Part shown: piece after piece, positions 36,066 through 44,327 of the stretch
Layout of the letters: every line of letters begins with the position of its first letter
How positions within the stretch are numbered: position 1 is the stretch's first letter
Origin: Streptomyces sp. NBC_00234
GTDB lineage: Bacteria; Actinomycetota; Actinomycetes; Streptomycetales; Streptomycetaceae
Reading direction: 5' to 3'
Length of the DNA: 64,000 nucleotides
NCBI RefSeq assembly: GCF_036195325.1
Contig: NZ_CP108101.1
Span: 62,001-126,000, forward strand
Program-made: the position numbers and the translations under genes
The notes under the pieces: model-generated
Seen by the model: the letters and a program-made list of their open reading frames with translations, nothing else
What the model was told of the DNA's origin: nothing
The model's database searches: none

Positions 36066-36106
36066 CAGCAGGGCCCGGACCGCGACGCGCGGTTCGGGCC
36101 CTGCTG
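36066..36106 (+). terminator. Hairpin terminator after the DUF6243 gene
   Basis: CAGCAGGGCCCGGACCGCG and the mirrored GCGGTTCGGGCCCTGCTG form a long stem (one G:T pair) around a four-base loop, 32 bases after the stop. Confidence 0.75.
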
Positions 36107-36229
36107 CCGTGCAGGTGACGACGATGTGCGCCGCCCGCGCCTCGGCCCCGAGCACGGAGACAGCCCTTCCCGGAGGGCATCCCCTGCGCCACGGCCCGCG
36201 CGGCCGATGCGCCGGCCGTGGCGGGACCG

Positions 36230-36691
36230 CTACTTGAGCGCGTACATACGGATGACGACGGTGGTGTCGCCGTCCGGGCGGGCGAGCCCCACGAAGACCG
36301 TCTCCGCGAGCCAGCGGTGAGCGGGGGCGTCCGTACGGAAGACCGGCGACGTGCGGTAGTAGTGGCCCGCCTCCGAGACCTGCACTTCCCCGTCGAACTG
36401 GTCCGGGGTGTCGGCCTTGGGGCGGTAGTAGCCGCGATTGACGACGTCGATCACGGCGCCGTCCTCCGCCTGGAGCAGGTAACGGGCCTCCAGTTCGCAC
36501 ACCTCTCCGCGCGTGCTGCTCCAGTCGCCTCCGCCAGGAAGGACCTTCCCGCGCAGCCGGGGCCCGTCCACGCCGCCACCGGTGATGGGGGTGAACTCGG
36601 TGACCTCCCCGTCGCCATTGCCTATGTGCAGCGTGCCGGATACCTCGGCACGGATCTCGAACACGAAGTCGAGGGCGGGAGTAAAGGACAT
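36230..36691 (-). CDS. DUF3237 family protein
   Basis: A 153-residue protein with the DUF3237 pattern: LDFVFEIRAEVSGTLHIGNG, TEFTPITGGGVDGPRLRGKV, GGDWSSTRGEVCELEARYLL and YYRTSPVFRTDAPAHRWLAE. The family forms a lipocalin-like or jelly-roll barrel of unknown function and is often near oxidoreductases or regulators. The start at 36691 (MSFTPALDFVFEI) fits the family; the frame is open upstream to 36757. It is divergent from the transporter receptor gene, with 359 bases between them. Confidence 0.85.
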   Translation of the reverse strand: MSFTPALDFVFEIRAEVSGTLHIGNGDGEVTEFTPITGGGVDGPRLRGKVLPGGGDWSSTRGEVCELEARYLLQAEDGAVIDVVNRGYYRPKADTPDQFDGEVQVSEAGHYYRTSPVFRTDAPAHRWLAETVFVGLARPDGDTTVVIRMYALK

Positions 36692-37050
36692 GCTGGTTCT
36701 CCGCTTCTGTGAGAGGGCGGCCTGTCCGCGGTCGGCGCGATGCACCCCTCCCTCCACGGGCGAGGACGGGCCGTCGGCACCCCGGAACGCGGGGGGCGGC
36801 GGACATCGTGAGGCCGCGGGACATCGCCGCCGGTCAGGCCGATTCCGACGCCGTGGCGATCTTGTCGGAACGGGCGCTGATCCGTGAGACGGTCACGTCT
36901 TGCTCTTGACGCGTTAGCTCACCACATGCAAGCGTGAGATGCAACAGCGTTATATGACGTTCGTTTATGACGGCTCGTCGGCGTGTCCCATGTCCCCCCA
37001 TGTCGAGCGTCCCCTCCTCTCCTCACCCCTCTCGGCAAGGAGCATCAGCT
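36692..37050. other. Divergent promoter region of the receptor gene
   Basis: No gene. It holds the operator-like sequence at 36939-36957, about 95-110 bases before the receptor start. The remainder shows nothing further. Confidence 0.45.
36939..36957. promoter_or_regulatory. Candidate TetR operator, copy A
   Basis: ATGCAACAGCGTTATATG is an imperfect inverted repeat around AGC. Its reverse strand matches the sequence at 46040-46058 upstream of the TetR gene: GCAAC-N3-GTTATAT is identical, with a common ACGTT a few bases further on. Confidence 0.65.
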
Positions 37051-38697
37051 ATGGCTGCGAAGAAAACGGTGCTGACGTTGTTCACGAGCGCGGGACTGCT
37101 GGCCGCGACGGCCTGCACCAGCTCGTCGAACGGAGACGACGCGGCCCCCAAGCCCGAGCGTCTGACCTCCACCACGGCACCCGGTACCTCCGAAGTGGAC
37201 CGGGTCGCCTGGGCCCTGCCCTACGGGGAACCGACGACGCTCGACCCCGCGAAGATCGGCGACTACTCGCCCCAGGCGGTCGAAGCGAACCTCTGCGACA
37301 CCCTGACCCGGATGAACGCGGACTTCTCCCTGAGCCCCGGCCTCGCCCGGAAGGTCACCTGGGCCGACGACCACACCCTGGTTCTCGACCTCCGTCCCGG
37401 TGTCACATTCTGGGACGGCTCGACCATGACACCCGCAGACGTGATCCACAGCCTGGAGCGACAGCGGGACCCGAAGACGCAGGCCCTGTACGGGAACTAC
37501 CTGACGGCCGTGACCTCGATCAAGGCCACCGGCCCCCACCAGGTGACCCTGCAGACCAAGGGGTACGACCAGACGCTCCCCAAGGCGCTGGCCACATCGT
37601 TCGGCGCGGTCAGCCAGAAGGCGTACACCGAGAAGGCCGGTCCCGCTTACGGCACCGCCAAGGGCGGCTTGATGTGCACAGGGCCGTTCAAGCTCGGCTC
37701 CTGGAAGTCCGGCAGCGGCATCACCCTGGAGCGCAACGACGCCTACTGGGACACCGAGCTCAAACCGAAGGCGAAGCAGGTCGAGTTCCAGTTCATCACC
37801 AACAACAACACGTTGACCAGCGCACTGCTGTCCGGCGAAGTGGACGGCACATACGAACTGCCGCCCAGTGGCGCCACCGCGCTCGCAAGAGCCCGCAACG
37901 GTGAGGTGCACCTCGGCCCGTCGACCCAGAACGTGCTGCTGATTCCAGGCAACGCCGAGTCGCCCGCGTCCGACCGCAAGCTTCTGGACGCCTTGTCCCT
38001 GATCATCGACCGCGACGCGCTGATCAAGAATGTCTTCGGTGGTGACGCCACCACCCTGAAGTCGCTCGTCCCACCGCTGACCTGGCGCGGGGACAGGGCC
38101 GCGACCCAGTTCGACGCCGCCTACGCCGCGCTTCCCGACGTCCCGAAGCCGGATGCGGAGAAGGCGAGGAAGCTGGTCGCGGAGGCCCGCCCGGTCACAC
38201 GTCCGCTGGTGGCCGCCATCCCCGCAGGGGACCAACGCGGACTGCAGACGCTGACGTTCATCCAGGCCGCGGCCAAGAAGATCGGCGTCGACATCGAGAT
38301 CAAGCAGCTCCAGCCCACCGAGATGTCCTCGCTCTTCTACGACCCCTCGGTCCGCAAGGGCCTCGACCTCATCCTCACGTTCGGCTACGTCACGATGCCC
38401 GACCCGGCGTCCTACGTGGCCGAGAGCGTCACCCCCCGTGGCATCTTCAACTGGACGGGCTACAACAACCCCGAGGTGACCCGGCTGCTCGACCGCGCCC
38501 GCACCTCCTCCGACCCCGCAGCTTCGGCCGATGCCTATGCCGATGCCCAGGCCCTCTTCACCCCCACCACCCCGGCAGTGTTCCTGGCCACCACGCACGA
38601 GCGGATGTTCATGAACAAGCGCATCAGCGGCGCGCCGACCTCCTTCGCGTACATGGGCATGCCGTGGGCCGCCTACCTCGGCGGCACCGCCAAGTGA
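37051..38697 (+). CDS. Peptide-type ABC transporter substrate-binding lipoprotein
   Basis: A 548-residue family 5 extracellular solute-binding protein. A lipoprotein signal peptide (LTLFTSAGLLAATAC, Cys near residue 22) is followed by a Ser- and Asp-rich linker and the SBP_bac_5 domain: YGEPTTLDPAKIGDYS, LDLRPGVTFWDGSTMTPADV, NDAYWDTELKPKAKQVEFQF, the lobe-2 PDVPKPDAEKARKLVAEARP and the C-terminal GYNNPEVTRLLDRARTS. It captures oligopeptides or similar ligands at the membrane for the permeases and ATPases encoded at 40627-44207. The ATG at 37051 follows AAGGAG. An operator shared with the TetR gene lies upstream; the amidase follows 29 bases later. Confidence 0.9.
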   Translation: MAAKKTVLTLFTSAGLLAATACTSSSNGDDAAPKPERLTSTTAPGTSEVDRVAWALPYGEPTTLDPAKIGDYSPQAVEANLCDTLTRMNADFSLSPGLARKVTWADDHTLVLDLRPGVTFWDGSTMTPADVIHSLERQRDPKTQALYGNYLTAVTSIKATGPHQVTLQTKGYDQTLPKALATSFGAVSQKAYTEKAGPAYGTAKGGLMCTGPFKLGSWKSGSGITLERNDAYWDTELKPKAKQVEFQFITNNNTLTSALLSGEVDGTYELPPSGATALARARNGEVHLGPSTQNVLLIPGNAESPASDRKLLDALSLIIDRDALIKNVFGGDATTLKSLVPPLTWRGDRAATQFDAAYAALPDVPKPDAEKARKLVAEARPVTRPLVAAIPAGDQRGLQTLTFIQAAAKKIGVDIEIKQLQPTEMSSLFYDPSVRKGLDLILTFGYVTMPDPASYVAESVTPRGIFNWTGYNNPEVTRLLDRARTSSDPAASADAYADAQALFTPTTPAVFLATTHERMFMNKRISGAPTSFAYMGMPWAAYLGGTAK

Positions 38698-38726
38698 CCA
38701 CCAACCCTTCGAATCAGGAGACGACG

Positions 38727-40175
38727 ATGACCGACACCACCGGCGGCACACCGTTGTGGGACCACTCGGCCGCGGAACTTGCCGCCGGCATCCGCGCGAA
38801 GACGTTCTCGGCGACCGAGGTGGCCGAGGCGTTCCTCGCTCGCATCGAGGAGACCAATCCGGCGCTCAACGCCCTCGTGGACATCCGGCCGGAGGAAGCG
38901 CTGGCCCAGGCCGCCGCCGCCGACGCGGCGGTTGTGGCCGGCGGGGTCCTGCCCCCGTTGCTGGGCGTCCCGGTGTCCACCAAGATCAATACCTCGCAGC
39001 GGGGATACGCCAGCTCCCACGGAGTCCCCGCGTGGGCCGGCGCCGTCGCCCAGGACGACGCGGTCTGTATCGCCGGTCTCCGCAACGCCGGCGCGACCCT
39101 GCTGGGCCGCAGCAACAGCCCGGCCTTCGCCGTGCGCTGGTTCACGAGCAACGACCTGCACGGCAAGACGCTCAACCCGTGGAACCCCGGCCACACCCCT
39201 GGGGGGTCCTCCGGGGGCGCCGCCGCGTCGGTCGCCGCGGGCATGACCCCGATCGCGCAGGGCAATGACATCGGCGGCTCCGTCCGCTTCCCCGCGTACT
39301 GCTGCGGCGCTGTCGGCCTGCGCCCCACCATGGGCCTCGTCTCCGGAGTGGAACCGCGCGGCGCGGAGGAGTTCGACAGCCCGCTGTCCTTCCAGACCAT
39401 GGCGGTCCACGGGCCACTCGGCTGGACCGTCGACGACGTCCGGCTCGGCCTGCACGCCATGGTGAGCCCGGACCTGAACGACCCCGTGGGGCTCCCGGTG
39501 CGCCCGCCTCTGGGTGAGCCCGGCCGGGTCAAGGTCGCCGTCGTGCGCGACGCGGGAGGCGCCAAGCCTCATCCCAGCGTCAATGCTGCCCTCGACGACG
39601 CGGCCCGCTGGCTCAGCGAGGCCGGCCACGACGTGGAGGAGGTCGAGCTCCCCCTCCTCGGCGAGGCCGCCCGGCTGTGGTCGCTCCTGCTCTACCAGGA
39701 ACTGAAGACGATGATGTCCGAGATCGAGCTGTTCGGTGACGACTCCGTGCGTGTCTCCCTCGCAGCTTCCTTCGCTGCCGCCGCGGAGACCTGGGGCGAG
39801 CAGCCCACCCTCACCGACTACATCCGGGGCTACGCCCGCCGCGGCACCCTCATCAGCCGACTCCAGCAGTTCCTGGGCCAGGACCGGATCCTGCTGACGC
39901 CTGTCTGCGCCGAGCCGCCGTTCGAGCAGGACGCCGACCTCGCAGGCGACGCCCGGGTGAGCGAGTTGCTGGCCGCGCAGTGGCCGATGCAGGCGGTCCC
40001 GGTGCTCGGGTTCCCAGCCGTCTCCGTGCCCACCGGACTGCGCGACGGACTCCCCTCCGGCGTGCAGCTGATCGGTGGCCGCTTCCAGGAGGATCTGCTG
40101 CTCCACGTCGCCTCGGCGATCGAGGCCCGGGCCACGCGTACCCGCCCGTCCCTCTCCTGGGCACACACCGGCTGA
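38727..40175 (+). CDS. Amidase (amidase signature family)
   Basis: A 482-residue amidase of usual length. The Ser-Ser-Lys triad is visible: Lys 86 in VSTKINTSQ, the serine pair 161-162 in TPGGSSGGAAAS and nucleophile Ser 185 in GNDIGGSVRFPA. No signal peptide is present, so it acts in the cytosol and would split amide bonds in whatever the transporter imports. The ATG at 38727 follows CAGGAG. It is cotranscribed with the receptor gene and ends before a strong terminator. Confidence 0.92.
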   Translation: MTDTTGGTPLWDHSAAELAAGIRAKTFSATEVAEAFLARIEETNPALNALVDIRPEEALAQAAAADAAVVAGGVLPPLLGVPVSTKINTSQRGYASSHGVPAWAGAVAQDDAVCIAGLRNAGATLLGRSNSPAFAVRWFTSNDLHGKTLNPWNPGHTPGGSSGGAAASVAAGMTPIAQGNDIGGSVRFPAYCCGAVGLRPTMGLVSGVEPRGAEEFDSPLSFQTMAVHGPLGWTVDDVRLGLHAMVSPDLNDPVGLPVRPPLGEPGRVKVAVVRDAGGAKPHPSVNAALDDAARWLSEAGHDVEEVELPLLGEAARLWSLLLYQELKTMMSEIELFGDDSVRVSLAASFAAAAETWGEQPTLTDYIRGYARRGTLISRLQQFLGQDRILLTPVCAEPPFEQDADLAGDARVSELLAAQWPMQAVPVLGFPAVSVPTGLRDGLPSGVQLIGGRFQEDLLLHVASAIEARATRTRPSLSWAHTG

Positions 40176-40197
40176 CCGCCCGCTCCCCCAGCCCGTC

Positions 40198-40243
40198 AAC
40201 GGCGTGCCCCGGCAGTCTCCACCGACTGCCGGGGCACGCCGTT
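40198..40243 (+). terminator. Strong hairpin terminator of the receptor-amidase operon
   Basis: A perfect 20-bp stem (AACGGCGTGCCCCGGCAGTC with its exact complement) around a six-base loop, 22 bases after the amidase stop, followed by TCCCTTTC. Confidence 0.88.
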
Positions 40244-40552
40244 CCCTTTCGCAGGGCTACGCGGCGGCTGAGCAACAGGGCCGCGGTATTGAGGCCCTCG
40301 TGCGCCCGAGGGCCCGAGTGTTCACGGTTCACGACGCGACGGGCAGTTTGGGGTGTGGCTCGGGCGCTGTTCGTGTCGAGTTCCTGAAGAGGCGGGACAG
40401 CTGCTTCAGGAGAGAGCAGCAATCGGCGCCGTTGGCGTATGCGGTGTCGGCGGGCAGCGCCGCGAGATCGTGTTGCTGTTCTGCGTGGAGCCGTGCCGGG
40501 GTGGTTGTTGGTCTTCGCCGAACACGAGGTCCCGTGCTCCGGGGGCGAAAAG
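40244..40552. other. Region between two convergent terminators
   Basis: About 310 bases with no confident gene. A minus-strand frame (40329-40574) reads SLLKQLSRLFRNSTRTAPEP near its end but no family or start is recognisable. Confidence 0.35.
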
Positions 40553-40600
40553 AGCGAAGACGTCTGCCCCGCACCTCTTGCCGGGGCAGACGTCTTCGCT
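40553..40600 (-). terminator. Strong hairpin terminator of the permease-ATPase operon
   Basis: A perfect 19-bp stem (AGCGAAGACGTCTGCCCCG with its exact complement) around a ten-base loop, 27 bases beyond the stop of the second ATPase gene. Confidence 0.88.
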
Positions 40601-40626
40601 CAGTGGGCGGGGTAAGAAACGGAACG

Positions 40627-41415
40627 TCAGGCTGCGGCTCTGTTCGCCCTTCTCTGCGGCTTCCAGCCCGGTTTCGGGATAGAAGCGATCAGGCGCTGGG
40701 TGTACGCATCCTGAGGGTTGCCGAGGACCGTTGCGGCGGGGCCGTGTTCGACGACCCTTCCTGCCTGCATCACTAGGACGTCGTCGCTGATGTGCCGGAC
40801 GGCGCCGAGGTCGTGCGTGATGAAGAGCAGGGCGGTGCCGGTGTCCGCCCGGATGCGGGCGAGCAGAGTCAGGATCTGTGCCTGGATGGACACGTCCAGG
40901 GCGGCGATGGCCTCGTCCAGGATCAGTATCTGTGGTTCGGCGGCCAGGGCGCGGGCGATGGCGACGCGTTGGCGCTGTCCGCCGGAGAGGGCCTTCGGCA
41001 GGGAGCGTGCCTGCCGGTCGTCCAGGCCCACCGTGTCGAGCAGTTCGGCCACGCGGGCGCGGAGCTGGTCGGCGGGCAGGCGCTGATGCAGCGCGACCGC
41101 CTCGGCGACGGCGTCGCCGACGCGCTGGCGCCGGTCGAGGGAGGAGTAGGGGTCCTGGAAGACCATCTGGATCTGCCGACCGCGGACGCGGCGTTCGCGT
41201 GAACTCAGCCGCCCGGCCCGGCGCTCGTCGCCGGCGAGGACGATGTGACCACCGCTCGGCGCCTCCAGGCCGGCGATCATGCGGGCGGTGGTGGTCTTGC
41301 CCGATCCCGACTCGCCGACGATCGCCAGGGAACCCTGCTCCGGGAGCGAGAACGTCACGTCGTCCACGGCGACGAATTCGCCGAACTTCTTGCGGAGCTT
41401 GCGTACCTCAAGCAT
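40627..41415 (-). CDS. ABC transporter ATP-binding protein (OppF/DppF-like)
   Basis: A 262-residue ABC ATPase. It has Walker A GESGSGKTT (about residue 35), Q-loop VFQDPYSSLD, signature LSGGQRQRVAIARAL, Walker B ILILDEAIAALD with the catalytic Glu, and switch His in FITHDLGAVRHISDDV. The A in DEAIAALD replaces the usual P-T/S of peptide transporters and is tolerated. It pairs with the upstream ATPase to drive the peptide-type permeases. The ATG at 41415 (MLEVRKLRKKFGEF) overlaps the upstream stop by eight bases, so translation is coupled. Confidence 0.9.
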   Translation of the reverse strand: MLEVRKLRKKFGEFVAVDDVTFSLPEQGSLAIVGESGSGKTTTARMIAGLEAPSGGHIVLAGDERRAGRLSSRERRVRGRQIQMVFQDPYSSLDRRQRVGDAVAEAVALHQRLPADQLRARVAELLDTVGLDDRQARSLPKALSGGQRQRVAIARALAAEPQILILDEAIAALDVSIQAQILTLLARIRADTGTALLFITHDLGAVRHISDDVLVMQAGRVVEHGPAATVLGNPQDAYTQRLIASIPKPGWKPQRRANRAAA

Positions 41416-42403
41416 GGCCGGCGGCCTCCTCGGGAGTGCAGGTGCGGGGGAAGTGGCAGGCCACTGTGGCGTCACCGGCGGATGTCGGCTGCGGCTGGTC
41501 GTTGCGGCAGAGGTCCTGAACGTGGGCACATCGTTCGCTGAAGGCACATCCGTCGGGCGCTTCGAATCCTGACAGGGGGCTGCCGGGTATCGAGCGGAGT
41601 TCCGCGGCGGCGTCGGAGACCGAGGGGCGAGAGGCGAGCAGGGCGCGCGTGTAGGGGTGGGCGGCGTGGCCGCGCAGGCGGCCGGCAGGGAGTTCTTCCA
41701 CGGTCGTCCCCGCGTACATCACCACGACCCGGTCGCACACGGCGGTCGCGAGTTCCAGGTCGTGGGTGATGAAAAGCATGGAGAGACCGCGGGCTTCGCG
41801 GGCCTCGCCGATGATGGCCATGACCTCTTCCTGGGTGGTCACGTCGAGTGCGGTGGTCGGCTCGTCGGCGAGGAGCAGGCGTGGCTCGGCGGCCAGCGCG
41901 GCGGCGATCATGACGCGTTGGAGCAGGCCGCCCGACAGTTCGTGGGGCCGTTGGCGCATGCGCCGGCCGGCGTCGGCGATGCCGACCTCCCGCAGGATCT
42001 CCGTAACTTTCCTGGCCGCTTCGGCGGTCGGGACGCGGCGTGTGGTGGTCAGTCCTTCGATCAGGAAGTCGCCGATGCTGCGGGCGGGGTTGATGTGCGA
42101 GCGCGGGTCCTGGAACACCATGGCGACCTCTGTCGCACGGAAGGCGCGCAGGCGCGCCGGCTTCATCCGCGGGACGGACTCCCCGGCGAACAGCACGTCT
42201 CCGTTGATCCGGGCGTTCCTGGGCAGGAGTCCCATGACGGAGCGGGCGGTCAGGGACTTGCCGGATCCGGATTCGCCGACCAGGGCGACGGCCGCGCCTT
42301 CGGGGACGGTGACGTCGGCACGGTGGACGACGGTGCGCAGCGCTCCGTCGAGGAGCAGGTCGATGCCGAGCGCGTTGATGTGGAGCAGTGGTGTGGAACT
42401 CAT
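41408..42403 (-). CDS. ABC transporter ATP-binding protein (OppD/DppD-like)
   Basis: A 331-residue ABC ATPase. It has Walker A GESGSGKSL, Q-loop VFQDPRSHINPARSIGDFL, signature LSGGLLQRVMIAAAL (GGLLQ instead of GGMRQ), Walker B LLADEPTTALD, switch His FITHDLELAT and the C-terminal oligopeptide-transport extension with the cysteine cluster GCAFSERCAHVQDLC plus ACHFP, which in this family can bind an Fe-S cluster. The start at 42403 overlaps the upstream permease stop (ATGA). It works with the ATPase encoded next. Confidence 0.9.
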   Translation of the reverse strand: MSSTPLLHINALGIDLLLDGALRTVVHRADVTVPEGAAVALVGESGSGKSLTARSVMGLLPRNARINGDVLFAGESVPRMKPARLRAFRATEVAMVFQDPRSHINPARSIGDFLIEGLTTTRRVPTAEAARKVTEILREVGIADAGRRMRQRPHELSGGLLQRVMIAAALAAEPRLLLADEPTTALDVTTQEEVMAIIGEAREARGLSMLFITHDLELATAVCDRVVVMYAGTTVEELPAGRLRGHAAHPYTRALLASRPSVSDAAAELRSIPGSPLSGFEAPDGCAFSERCAHVQDLCRNDQPQPTSAGDATVACHFPRTCTPEEAAGHA

Positions 42404-43257
42404 GCGCTCTCTCCGAGCAGACGTCGGGACAGTCCCGTCCCCAGCAGGTTGAACGCGACGACGACCATCAGGATGGCGATGCCCGCGTACAGCGACTGCT
42501 GCGGCTGGCCGGCGAGGATGGAGGGGGCTCCGTTGGACACCATCAGTCCCCACTCCGGGTCCGGGGGCTGGCTGCCGAGTCCGAGGAAGGAGATCGCGGC
42601 CACGTCCAGCAGGGCGTAGCCGAAGCCGATGGTGGCCTGGACGAGGACGAGCGGCAGCAGATTCGGCAGCAGGTGCCGTAGCCAGATGCGGGCGGTGGGC
42701 GCACCGAGGAGCTGGAGTGCCGACACGTACGGAAGGTTTCGTTCCTTGATCGCGGCGGATCGTACGACACGTGTGATCAGGGGGAGGTACGCGATCGACA
42801 GGGCGACGATCGGTGCGGTGAGTCCGGCGCCGAAGACCGCAGCGACGAGGACGGCCATGATGAGCCCCGGAAAGCCGAAGACGATGTCGAGGGCGCCCGA
42901 GACGAACCGGTCGAGACATCCTCCGGACCAGGCTGCCGCCAGCGCCAGGAGAGTGCCGAGCGTGGTGGACACGGCGATCACGACGGCCGGGGCGGCAAGG
43001 CTGGCGCGGGTTCCGGCGATGAGCCGGGACAGCAGGTCGCGTCCGGTGTCATCCGTCCCGAGGAAGTGGGTGGCGGACGGTAGGGCGTTGACGTTCAGCG
43101 GATCGACGGCGTTCGGGTCGTGCGGGGCGAGCAGCGGCCCGAGCACGGCCAGCAGGACGAACAGGGCGACGACACATCCCGCGCCGAGCGTCAGGTGGTC
43201 GCGTCGGTGTCCGGTCCGCCGCTTGGGCGCGGTGCGGGTGAGCAGGGCAGTCGTCAT
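42400..43257 (-). CDS. ABC transporter permease (OppC/DppC-like)
   Basis: A 285-residue inner-membrane permease with about six hydrophobic segments; the first is GAGCVVALFVLLAVLGPLLA. The N-terminal OppC motif HFLGTDDTGRDLLSRLIAGT is present, and the binding-protein-dependent transport signature with EAA-like loop (YVSALQLLGAPTARIWLRHL) couples to the ATPases. Its start at 43257 overlaps the upstream permease stop by four bases, and its stop overlaps the ATPase start. It forms the translocation channel with the upstream permease. Confidence 0.9.
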   Translation of the reverse strand: MTTALLTRTAPKRRTGHRRDHLTLGAGCVVALFVLLAVLGPLLAPHDPNAVDPLNVNALPSATHFLGTDDTGRDLLSRLIAGTRASLAAPAVVIAVSTTLGTLLALAAAWSGGCLDRFVSGALDIVFGFPGLIMAVLVAAVFGAGLTAPIVALSIAYLPLITRVVRSAAIKERNLPYVSALQLLGAPTARIWLRHLLPNLLPLVLVQATIGFGYALLDVAAISFLGLGSQPPDPEWGLMVSNGAPSILAGQPQQSLYAGIAILMVVVAFNLLGTGLSRRLLGESA

Positions 43258-44207
43258 CGGGCAGCCGCCTTCTGTGCGGTTCGGGGGTCGAAGGCGGCGC
43301 TGACCAGGTCGACGGTGGTGTTGATGACGACGAAGACGATCACGAAGATCAGGGACACGGCCTGGACCACGGCCATGTCCTGCTTGGACGCGGCCTCGAT
43401 CATGAGGGCTCCGAGCCCTCCGGTGCCGAATGCCTGCTCAGCGACGGCCGCTGTGGCGATCAGTCCGGCGATCCCGACACCGGAGACCGCGAAGACGGGG
43501 CCGGACGCGTTGTGCAGGACGTGTCGTCTGATCACCGTGCGCTCGGGCACGCCTCGGCTGCGGGCGGTCTCCACGTGTTCCGAGCGCATCTCCGCTCGGA
43601 CTGCGGTCCGGGTCACTTGGGCGACGTAGCCGATCCAGCTCAACGCCAGCGCGACGGCCGGAAGCGTCAGGTGCATCAGAGTGCCGGTGAAGCCCTGGCC
43701 GGAGCCGTAGACGGGGAACCACGGGAGCTGGACGGCGAAGAGCCAGATGAGCAGGACTGCCATGACGAAGGTCGGTACCGCCATCGCCGCCGTTGTCAGG
43801 GTCGTGGCCAGCGTTTCGGTGCGTCCGCCGCGCAGTGCCGCGACCGTGCCGATGAAGGTGCCGGCGGCGAGGACGAGGACGGAGGCGTAAGCGACGAGTG
43901 CGAGGGTGTCTCCGGCGCGGGCGCCGATGAGGCCGGCGACGGAGTCACGGTAGACGAGGGACTTCCCGAAGTCCCCCTGGAGGAAGTTGCTCAGCCAGTG
44001 CCAGTAGCCCTGGATGAACGGATCGTCCAGGTGGTACTCGCGATGGATCTGCGCCAGTACGGCGGGGTCGGGGTTGCGGCTGCCGCCGACAAGCAGTGTG
44101 GCGGGATCCCCGGGGGTGAGGAACATCGCGCCGTAGATGGCCAGGCTGGAGGCGAGCACGGTCAGGAGGAGCATGGTCAGCCGGATCGCGACGAATCGCA
44201 GACTCAC
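43254..44207 (-). CDS. ABC transporter permease (OppB/DppB-like)
   Basis: A 317-residue membrane permease. It has the OppB N-terminus (RFVAIRLTMLLLTVLASSLA, then MFLTPGDPATLLVGG), five to six further hydrophobic segments, PTFVMAVLLIWLFAVQLPWF and the EAA-like loop HVETARSRGVPERTVIRRHV. With the downstream permease it forms the channel for substrate delivered by the lipoprotein at 37051. It follows the hydrolase gene after 120 bases, so readthrough from the hydrolase promoter is likely. Confidence 0.9.
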   Translation of the reverse strand: MSLRFVAIRLTMLLLTVLASSLAIYGAMFLTPGDPATLLVGGSRNPDPAVLAQIHREYHLDDPFIQGYWHWLSNFLQGDFGKSLVYRDSVAGLIGARAGDTLALVAYASVLVLAAGTFIGTVAALRGGRTETLATTLTTAAMAVPTFVMAVLLIWLFAVQLPWFPVYGSGQGFTGTLMHLTLPAVALALSWIGYVAQVTRTAVRAEMRSEHVETARSRGVPERTVIRRHVLHNASGPVFAVSGVGIAGLIATAAVAEQAFGTGGLGALMIEAASKQDMAVVQAVSLIFVIVFVVINTTVDLVSAAFDPRTAQKAAAR

Positions 44208-44327
44208 TTCGGACCGCCTCCTTCACAACACCGTTCTACGGCCGGGTGGTGCACTGTTGAGCCGGTTGGCGGCGGCGGGCTGGGGAGATGTCGCAGAGGG
44301 AGCATGGGCTCTCCCGGGGTGCAGGGG

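Noticed and set aside
37045..38751. 568-residue minus-strand open frame opposite the receptor gene
   Set aside because: Antisense shadow of a clear substrate-binding lipoprotein; glycine- and valine-rich with no domain motif.
38673..40199. 508-residue minus-strand open frame opposite the amidase
   Set aside because: Shadow frame caused by high GC; the plus-strand amidase has all catalytic residues.
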